Assembly (NCBI GenBank): GCA_018873245.2
Contig: JAEMBT020000006.1
Location: 4,827,855-4,891,854, forward strand
Reading direction: 5' to 3'
Length of the DNA: 64,000 nucleotides
Source: Archegozetes longisetosus
Lineage: Eukaryota > Arthropoda > Arachnida > Sarcoptiformes > Trhypochthoniidae
Of the stretch, positions 56,988 through 64,000 are shown piece by piece. A program made the translations under genes and the position numbers. The first letter of the stretch is position 1; the number at the start of each line of letters is the position of its first letter. Under the pieces are notes generated by a model. The model saw nothing but the letters and a program-made list of their open reading frames with translations, was not told the origin of the DNA and did not search any database.

Positions 56988-57480
56988 ATGGCTAACAAAC
57001 TAAACCGAATCGATTACACTCAAGTCGATCTAACATAAAAAACTGTTTCAACTGGTTTAAAACTGCAATCGCTGCCAATACTGGCAATGGAACAGTTGCA
57101 GCGGTGGTTGGCGATCATTCAGGTTCTGTTTATTGTTTCACATTAAGACCCGATTCCAGTAATTTTGAAACTATTTTCAAGACATTGCCCGGTATTTGAA
57201 TCGATCTAATAGTTTGTTGCAAATTATAACGAATTTTGACTTAACTGTTAGGTCCAAACGCAGAAGTAAGTTGTATTGAAGTGATAACTGGTTCAAATAG
57301 TGGTGGATCTCCAAAACTTGTTGTGGCGTTGGGTTCGGCAGCTATTAGAGGTTAAAATAAAAAGGAAAGCAATTTTTTGGTCTTGAACTGAACAACTTGA
57401 CGGAACCGATCAAAAATTTGAAAATGCGTTCATTCATATCAAACTGTATTTAAGTGAAGCTAAAGGTTTGATAAAGATAT
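56988..57480 (+). pseudogene. BBS7: BBS7-like gene, N-terminal fragment with retained intron
   Basis: The ATG at 56988 opens N-K-L-N-R-I-D-Y-T-Q-V, the start of BBS7, followed by a TAA and a frameshift. Next comes V-V-G-D-H-S-G-S-V-Y-C-F and I-F-K-T-L-P-G (first beta-propeller blade). A 60-nt intron (57192-57251, GTATTT...TTAG) joins in frame to P-N-A-E-V-S-C-I-E-V and A-I-R-G, then another shift into K-G-K-Q-F-F-G-L-E-L-N-N-L-T-E-P-I-K. Nothing recognisable of the protein follows. The intron shows a DNA-level copy. It is probably from the same ancestral gene as the C-terminal exon at 41395. Confidence 0.75.
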
Positions 57481-57835
57481 GAAAAGTTGGATTAGTTGTA
57501 AACTCTTAATAGTCTTCAATACTTCTTATACTAATAATCTTTAACATAAGGCTCAGATTCAAAAAATATTGAATGATTAAAGCGCTAAATATGATATATA
57601 AATACTAGTGCTTAATAAGCCCTTTTGACACTTAGCGATTGAGAAGAGGCTCCTCTTGCGGTTAAAGCTTCAAATATTTTTAGTACTAAAATACTATTAA
57701 TGCAAAAATTGAAAAACTGTAAATTTTTAATTATAAGTACTTTACGGGTATATATATTTTGTAAAAGTCAGACAAATAGAATGCATTCTAAACTGGTCTA
57801 ACTTTAGCAACACTTCTAACTACTTCTAACATTCT

Positions 57836-58010
57836 AACAATGTGGAGATCCTACGCTTCCTCCGGGAACGCGTCCTGGATGCAGTCGCAATAGGCGGTGA
57901 GGGCGTAGTGCCCGCGGGGGTTCTTTTTGCGTGTGCTACGCTCGGAGGGGGGAGGAAGAGGGAGGGTCATCTCTTCTGCCGAATTTTAAGGCGTTGCTAA
58001 GCAACAGTAA
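57836..58010 (+). repeat. GC-rich dispersed repeat, copy 1 (copy 2 at 60318-60490)
   Basis: GTGGAGATCCTACGCTTCCT here and ATGGAGATACAACCCTTCCT at 60323 begin two segments of about 170 bp that stay alignable, through a GCAATAGGCG/CACTATAGGCG block, to a GCTAAGCAAC/CTTAGCAACT end. In one frame both read E-I-x-x-F-L-R early on, so they may be worn coding sequence. Base composition stands out sharply from the surroundings. Confidence 0.5.
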
Positions 58011-60317
58011 CAACGTTTTCTTCAGGTTTTCTTAGTTATAACTATTTTATTTGACTACCTGAAAAGTATGATATACTGAGATTGTGCTGCCGCCGAGAAG
58101 TTATTTTGCACAAATCCTATGAGTTTATCGTTACAACACATTCGTTGTTGTACGACTTGGACGAAAGTGTTATAACATTAAAGCAGTGAATAGTATTTAC
58201 GAGTAGACATCATATTATTTATGATCCAAAATTCAGTTAATTGTAATAACTCATAAGATAAGTTCAATTAAAGTCATCGATTCGACAATTTTTTCAAATT
58301 GTCTGACAAATTGATGACATCATAAACAGGTTATCACAAGGACGACGTTTTCTTGTTACCGTCGAATGATTATTCAGTTTTGAAGTTTGTTCTCTCAATT
58401 CAAAGCAAAAATAATAATTGTTCTTCGAATCGTAGGACGCTCTATGATCAGGAATTCTGACAAACTTGAACTTCTTTAAAGCTTATTCGAATAGTGCTAC
58501 GTCTGAGTATTTAAAAGATTTGCTCTAAAAGTTCAACAAAAACGAAGACGAACATTTGAATGGGCAAATGCCTGCAGCCACTTTAATACAGTTTAGTTTG
58601 AACATCATTTATGAACACTTTGCACTCACACATTGTTGCAAATCGTGATCATTAGTCATAGTATCGCAATCATATCTAAGCGCGGACTTTAGTATGAAAT
58701 GAGTGATATTTTGTGGTAAATGACGCTTATGTTTACAGTACTAATTAATAGAATGTTTCTTATTGTAGATTGATTTGCGACAATAGATAAACAAAGTCTG
58801 TGTTTGTTTCTAAACTAAGTTCAATAACTAATTCAAATGCTGATTAAATTGTATGTGAAAGTGTATGTGGAGATGTCACGCCACAGAACCAAATTTCAAT
58901 ACATATGAGTGAAGGCATTCCTCAGTCGCAGATCTGAAGTTGAGTAAAGTCGCTAAAAAGCAAGTGTTTTGAAAAGAAAAACGTCTAAAATTTCGAAGCC
59001 AATCATAATAGCGGCGCAAATGCATATAAAACTGGAGGAATAAGTGCTTTATATACTGCCTCTTCTCAAACAGAAAATATTACAAATGAAATACAGTAGA
59101 AATCACAGCAAGCAATCGATGTTCGTGTCTATTTAGAAGATCCTAAAGCCAGTACGTATTGAACGAACACTAGTTTTATTGACCAGTTTTCTGAACGATT
59201 ATAACAATTTTCTAACTGAAGAAAAGATTAGATTTATATTTATATTTTTAATGATTTGTTTACTTAAAAGCAGTGCCAATAGTGAGGAGAGACAGTCGTT
59301 TTCATCAAATAATAATCAAAATATTGTCGCCTCCTTTTGCACTGAAGTCATGTTTGATGAGGTCGAAACCGATACTGAAGAGTTGCCACGAAGTATTGCA
59401 ACTGTGAAAAAGTTAGTGTTTCTCTAATTATATTCTGTGTTATGTCCAACCGTTGCAGTCGAGTTTCCAAGTATTTGAAGACTGGACAGAAAACTCATTA
59501 GATCTAAGATTGAGTCTTGAGATTTGTCACCAGCACTAATGCAATAAAGACTTAAAGTATATTTTAACTTATATTCAGTTAGTAGTCGAAAGTCACAACT
59601 CATAGACTTAACTTTTGAGATATTCATTAAGTCTTTTTATTACCGAATAACACAAAAGTATGTCTAATATAAAAGTAAAACTTAATATATCTGCGAATTA
59701 TTTCGCTTTGTTTAACATTTTAATGAAAACAAAATAGTTTGAGTTTGGAAGTTTTTAGTTTTAATGTGACTGAAGATGTATGCAATCAGTTTAAGTTGAG
59801 TTTGCAACTAAAAATCATTAGAATTACACAGTATGTAAAATTTAAAACTACACTCAAGATAAGCAATTAGACAGGATTTATAATACTTATTTGAAAAACA
59901 CTATAACTGCATTGACTGATGAGCAACAGTCTCGATTCAAACTTTAATCGATTCTTATTTTAAGATAACAATTTTAAAAAATAGTCTTTAAATAGTGAGA
60001 ATATTTAGTTTTCAAATAACTATTAATAATATAATACTTAGATTTATTCGAAACACCATTTCTTAAGTTTATGTCACAAGTTAATATATCCGATTGATTA
60101 AGAGTGCGAAAATACCGAAGTTTGTATAGAGTATTAATCATAACATTTTTCTAACGAGTTTTTACTTTAGTAAAATCGGCCAAAGCAAAATAGTTATTAA
60201 AAACTTTTCGATTTAGTTTTAAATATGACAATGTATTTGATAGTAAAGCTCAGTCAATCAAACTATTTATTCAGTACCTTAAACTTGAAGATATATTTAT
60301 GAGTTTCAAAAGTTCTA

Positions 60318-60490
60318 ACGTCATGGAGATACAACCCTTCCTCCGACAATTCGCCATTGGAGCTGTCACTATAGGCGCAAGGGTGTAGTACATGCGGAAG
60401 TAAAGGAGTTGGTGCAGGTCTAAGGATAGAAGAGGGATATCCACTCCTTTTTTCGAAGCTTGAAGGAATTTCTTAGCAACTACCTCACAA
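60318..60490 (+). repeat. GC-rich dispersed repeat, copy 2
   Basis: Partner of the segment at 57836-58010 and in the same orientation. It stands just beyond the 3' end of the NB-ARC/TPR gene, which is on the minus strand. It is less GC-rich than copy 1 and has an early stop in the shared frame. Confidence 0.5.
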
Positions 60491-60600
60491 GTGAAGCGGA
60501 TATATTAACGCGTTATAAAGTATTAATTATGTAATGTATTGTAATTTTATTAACATTTATGAATTATAATATATATATTTAATATAATGTAGATCTATAT

Positions 60601-62451
60601 TTATTGTTTATTAACACTTTGAAAATAATTAAAGTATTGTACATCTAGTTTTGCTTGAAGATCTAACTTTAACAATAATTTAGAAATTTTAATTGTATTT
60701 TGATGATCGGGACCGTAGTGCCTTTCGTTGATCGGCAACGCTCGTTCGTATAACTCGCGAGCTTTCTTGTAGTCTCCTAAATTCTGATGGGCACTACCAA
60801 GGTTCATTAATGTTGTGGTAGCTTCTGGATGGTCGGGACCGTAGTGCCTTTCCTTAATCGGCAACGCTCGTTCGTATAACTCGAGAGCTTTCTTGTAGTC
60901 TCCTAAATCACTTTGGGCAAGACCAAGGTTATTTAATGTTATGGCCACTTCCAAATAATTGTGTCCTAATTTCTGTTACTTATTACTTAGCAAACGTTCC
61001 CACAATACTCGTGCTTTGTGTGCATGCCCTAAGTAGTGATACCACTCTGCTAATAGTGACATGATAATTTCTACATTATTTTCTAATTCCGTAAATGCTA
61101 TCAAATCTCTTTTAACGTTATCTTCTATGTATTGCCATAGTGTTTCTAAATGTTCTAATAGCTTCCGTATTTTTTCTAATTCCTCTATGCTTTTAGTACC
61201 ATTAGAAACAATTTCTTTGAATAAACAAACAACTGCTACTAGATTATTCTTTCTCTCTTCAGTTAGCCACTTTAACCGAATAACCTCTTGAACTAAGCGA
61301 TGGATTGACGCGCTTTTGTTTTGTTCATTTGTTGTAATCATCGAGTAACAAGTTAATGCTCCTAATGCTTCTTCGAATATCTCAGTTCGGTTCTTATGAC
61401 TGTTTATTGTTCTATTAGCGAATTTTTCCAGTAGAAAATAAGGAATATCATTACTCGCTACACATGCGCAAATATTTAGCAAATCGATTCCAAGTAAAGA
61501 TTCTTTACTAATTAAGTTTATTGTAATATCCCAGGTGATGTATACAGATGTGAATTGGGATACTTGATGAGAATTTTTCAGTATCTCATCAGATAGTAGC
61601 GATTTCTTCTTAGATAAAAACTCTATTTTTCTCTCTTGATGCAGCTTTAAGTAGCGTGAAATTGTCATCAATTTATTCATTTTAATAAAGGCACAAGCTA
61701 TAGCTAAAGCTAAAGGTAATCGACCTACAAGTTCAGATAGTTTATTTATTTCGCTCTCTGAAAATCTACTTCCTAGTACTTTCTGGATGTAAGCTCTTGA
61801 TTCTTCGATTGTGAACACATCAACCCAAATTGTTTCTTGTGGCCACCATCCTGAATAACGAGAAGTAACTAATATCTTTCCTTCTTTTATTGGAATCAAC
61901 TTTATTATGGACTCATGATTAGGTGCGTTATCATAAACTAAAAGCCAACCAGAACACAATTTATCTTCTAACCATTCTTTCACTCTGGAGCACAATTTCT
62001 GATCATCTTTTTCGTCCTCTCTAATAATATTAAGCTTTCGCCCGAGACTAATATATGAGTTCTGTAACATTTGTAAATTTTCGGCATCAAACCAGACTAC
62101 TCCTTCATAGTTCTTGTAATGTTGCCAAACAAATTCTAATGCTAGCTGCGTCTTGCCAATTCCACCCAAACCGTGACAAGCTGTTAAAATGACAGAGTCA
62201 TCTTTTTGGCTGAAATGATCTTCGACTTGTTTCAGCAATTCAGTTCGGCCAGTAAAGTTATAATTTTTAGATGGAACCTTCCACAGCTCAGGTAAGCGTT
62301 CAGCAGGTGGAGGCAGGTTATTGCAATTAACATATGTAACATTTGAGCAACCAGTTAAATTGATTATCTCGGCGCCAGTTGTATTGTCCGAACCCATAGC
62401 TGCACTTACGTTGATTATGAGGTTATTTGTTTTGTCTGGTAAGTTTGTCAT
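60601..62451 (-). pseudogene. NB-ARC / tetratricopeptide STAND protein with one in-frame stop
   Basis: A 491-codon frame (60976-62451) is followed in the same frame, across a single TAA, by another 117 codons. The first part has L-P-P-P-A-E-R-L-P, F-T-G-R, a P-loop G-L-G-G-I-G-K-T (about residues 94-101), a Walker-B-like W-L-L-V-Y-D-N (about 168-175), I-L-V-T-S-R and G-R-L-P-L-A-L-A: a complete NB-ARC NTPase. The part after the TAA has two 42-residue TPRs of kinesin-light-chain type (A-L-E-L-Y-E-R-A-L-P-I). Such switch proteins sense ligands with the repeats; NPHP3-like and bacterial STAND proteins share the plan. Two TPRs is short for the class. Translation would give an NB-ARC protein without its sensor, unless the stop is read through or is a local allele. 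Confidence 0.8.
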
Positions 62452-62620
62452 TTTTTCTAGGATATAACGTGATATCTGTAAATAATATTCGGCACTCTTG
62501 TTCTAAGGAAGAAAAATTTTTCTGATTTAAATATTCTCGGTATCTATATATTTTCTTAAAGTAAATTAGAAGAAATTCTGGTCTAAAGCTGCGAATGTTG
62601 TGAAGATTTAATTTTTTCAA
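62423..62620 (-). other. possible upstream N-terminal part of the NB-ARC gene
   Basis: A 65-codon minus-strand frame (K-L-N-L-H-N-I-R-S-F-R-P-E-F-L-L-I-Y) ends 29 bases inside the NB-ARC frame, in a different phase. It has a regular amphipathic look and could be an effector or adaptor region joined by an unseen intron or a frameshift. No known domain is recognised. Confidence 0.3.
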
Positions 62621-63332
62621 AAACTCTGATACGTTGTAATTATTCAGAATGACTTTTATCTGAATTCCTTAATTCTTAAATTATATATTAAATTTAATAC
62701 AAGTTTCAAGTACAAAATTCTAAACAAAATAAAAGCTAGTGATAAACGCACTCGTCACTGAAGCTCTTGTTGGACACAGAAACGAAAGCTAGAACGTCAA
62801 CTATCGCTGTATTGGCATCACTTTTCACTCATTCGAAAAATATTTTCCAAAACAAAATTTCTTATTTACCTCATTTCTAAAGAAAAATTCATATTTTTCT
62901 ATTATTTATCGTAAATTGATATTAAGCTTTAAAGTTTTACCAAACAAATGTTAATAAAAAATATGACCGAGAAATCTTAAAGGAAAATGCTCAGGGTCTA
63001 TGACTTTGTGGGCCAATTAATTAAAAGAATCAGAAGATGTGCTAAATTGGAGCCACTACCAGCTGTTCATTAGCTCATCCCTATTCTTATATAATGTAGT
63101 TTTTTGTACAAAAGTTCATATTTTTTGAGAAATCGCATCCTAACTAAAAATGACATAAAACAGTCTAAATTTTGATTCACATAACATTACTCAATTTAGT
63201 AAAATCCAATCACTTGTTCAACTGTTTTGAAATTATATGAAAGTATAAAATGACAGTTTTAGATAAGTTTTGAATAATAAGATTTTCGTGCTATTCTCAG
63301 TCTTGCTTTCTTAATTTTTAGTTCTCTAAACT
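62621..63332. other. gene-free stretch
   Basis: AT-rich sequence upstream of the NB-ARC gene. It may contain its promoter, but no motif is clear enough to name. Confidence 0.35.
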
Positions 63333-63464
63333 ATGGCTTCATTTGAGTTTAAGAAAACATTGAGGCTATTGGACTTACATCGGAAACTGTTCCTTGTGAG
63401 TGCTGGTCTCACGATTGCTACAGTATTCTTGAATCCTTTTCATACAGATATTTCTCTTTCATAA
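63333..63464 (+). CDS. possible 43-residue membrane micropeptide
   Basis: An ATG at 63333, just after a splice-acceptor-like TTTTTAG, opens 43 codons: a basic N-terminus (E-F-K-K-T-L-R, H-R-K-L), one hydrophobic segment (V-S-A-G-L-T-I-A-T-V-F-L) and a short tail. The shape fits small mitochondrial or ER membrane proteins. It could equally be a chance frame or a fragment; I recognise no family. Confidence 0.25.
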   Translation: MASFEFKKTLRLLDLHRKLFLVSAGLTIATVFLNPFHTDISLS

Positions 63465-64000
63465 ATATGTTCACACAAGTGTTGAATAATAAGACTTTAA
63501 ACTCTAAACTTCTAATGTAAACACGGAAATTTTGCAAGTTTTGTGAAAACTGAATAGTTTCTGATTATTCTCAACAATTATTTATCCATGAGAAAATTCT
63601 TGAAATATTTAACTCTTCGTTTAACAGAATTTATCATCACATATGAAGTCACACTTGTTAAATGATTCCTACGACTGATGCCACCCGCGTTCCATAATAT
63701 AGTAAAGTTTACAACAAAAGTATTCTTTCGAAATGAATTTAGAAAATAAATCCAATTATAATTGTAACGATTGTTTAAACATCCTATAACTTTTCTCTTA
63801 TATATCGGCAACAATTTTTGTACTTTCACGATTAAATACTATTTAAATGTAGTTAACAAATTCGATAAAGATTTAATGAATATCATCCAGTTAGACACCA
63901 AGTTATGTAAGTTATAGATAAAATTTTATCAATTTTCAGACCACTTGTTTAAATCTTAGTATAATCATAGTTAGAGACTTGAAAATTGAGTTATTTTTGA
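63465..64000. other. gene-free end of window
   Basis: AT-rich with an 83-codon minus-strand frame at 63578-63829 that has no supporting features. Nothing further is seen. Confidence 0.3.

Larger units (their letters stand above)
57481..60600. other. gene-poor stretch with coding-like scraps
   Basis: Mostly AT-rich. The stretch 58960-59430 is richer in codon-like sequence (for example T-G-G-I-S-A-L-Y-T-A-S-S in one frame and an 82-codon frame at 59179) but matches no family I know and has stops. The GC-rich repeat is listed separately. Confidence 0.35.

Overview
The window is AT-rich eukaryotic DNA, most likely from an arthropod and possibly a compact-genome arachnid such as a mite. The evidence is a cluster of gustatory-receptor-like (Gr) seven-transmembrane genes, an innexin, mariner, Tigger, hAT and piggyBac-like DNA transposons, very short introns (57-81 nt where they can be placed), and a short interstitial TTAGG tract of the arthropod telomere type. 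The species cannot be named from the sequence alone.

Layout. 0-2 kb: a mariner scrap and an intact Gr gene on the minus strand. 2-18 kb: a deep transposon nest. It holds a mariner inside a foldback element, a roughly 4.4-kb tandem duplication (4980-14178) carrying Tigger remains and a TTAA-flanked piggyBac-like element, a solo LTR present in only one of the two duplicates, and a hAT-like foldback (15582-17809) whose left arm is split by a second element; both insertions keep 8-bp target duplications. 18.6-32.2 kb: the rest of the Gr cluster (two intact genes, one with a single frameshift, one ruined copy) separated by foldbacks and MITEs. 33.4-36 kb: a secreted C-type lectin followed by two paralogous cysteine-rich secreted proteins with a CS-alpha-beta-like cysteine pattern. 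37.5-38.6 kb: a broken chemoreceptor-like gene of a different type. 39.2-57.5 kb: mostly partial or decayed copies of conserved genes: mitochondrial ribosomal protein L13 (cut by a hAT element), the C-terminal part of BBS7, an RCC1-BTB (RCBTB) gene, an FRL/FMNL-type formin, and the N-terminal part of BBS7. One intact single-exon innexin lies among them. A DUF7869-like transposase relic, a 706-bp palindrome and a near-complete mariner sit in or beside these copies. 57.5-64 kb: mostly featureless sequence, plus an NB-ARC/TPR (STAND-type) gene with one in-frame stop between its NTPase and TPR parts.

How it fits together. The Gr genes are a membrane chemoreceptor family in active birth and death. 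The lectin and the two cysteine-rich proteins form a small cluster of secreted proteins, possibly defensive. The broken conserved genes keep introns where these can be seen (BBS7 N-terminus, RCBTB), so at least those are not reverse-transcribed copies. They look like duplicated DNA that has lost selection, as on a sex-limited or B chromosome or an old segmental duplication. That chromosome-level reading is inference; what is directly visible is the set of stops, frameshifts, missing parts and target-site duplications.
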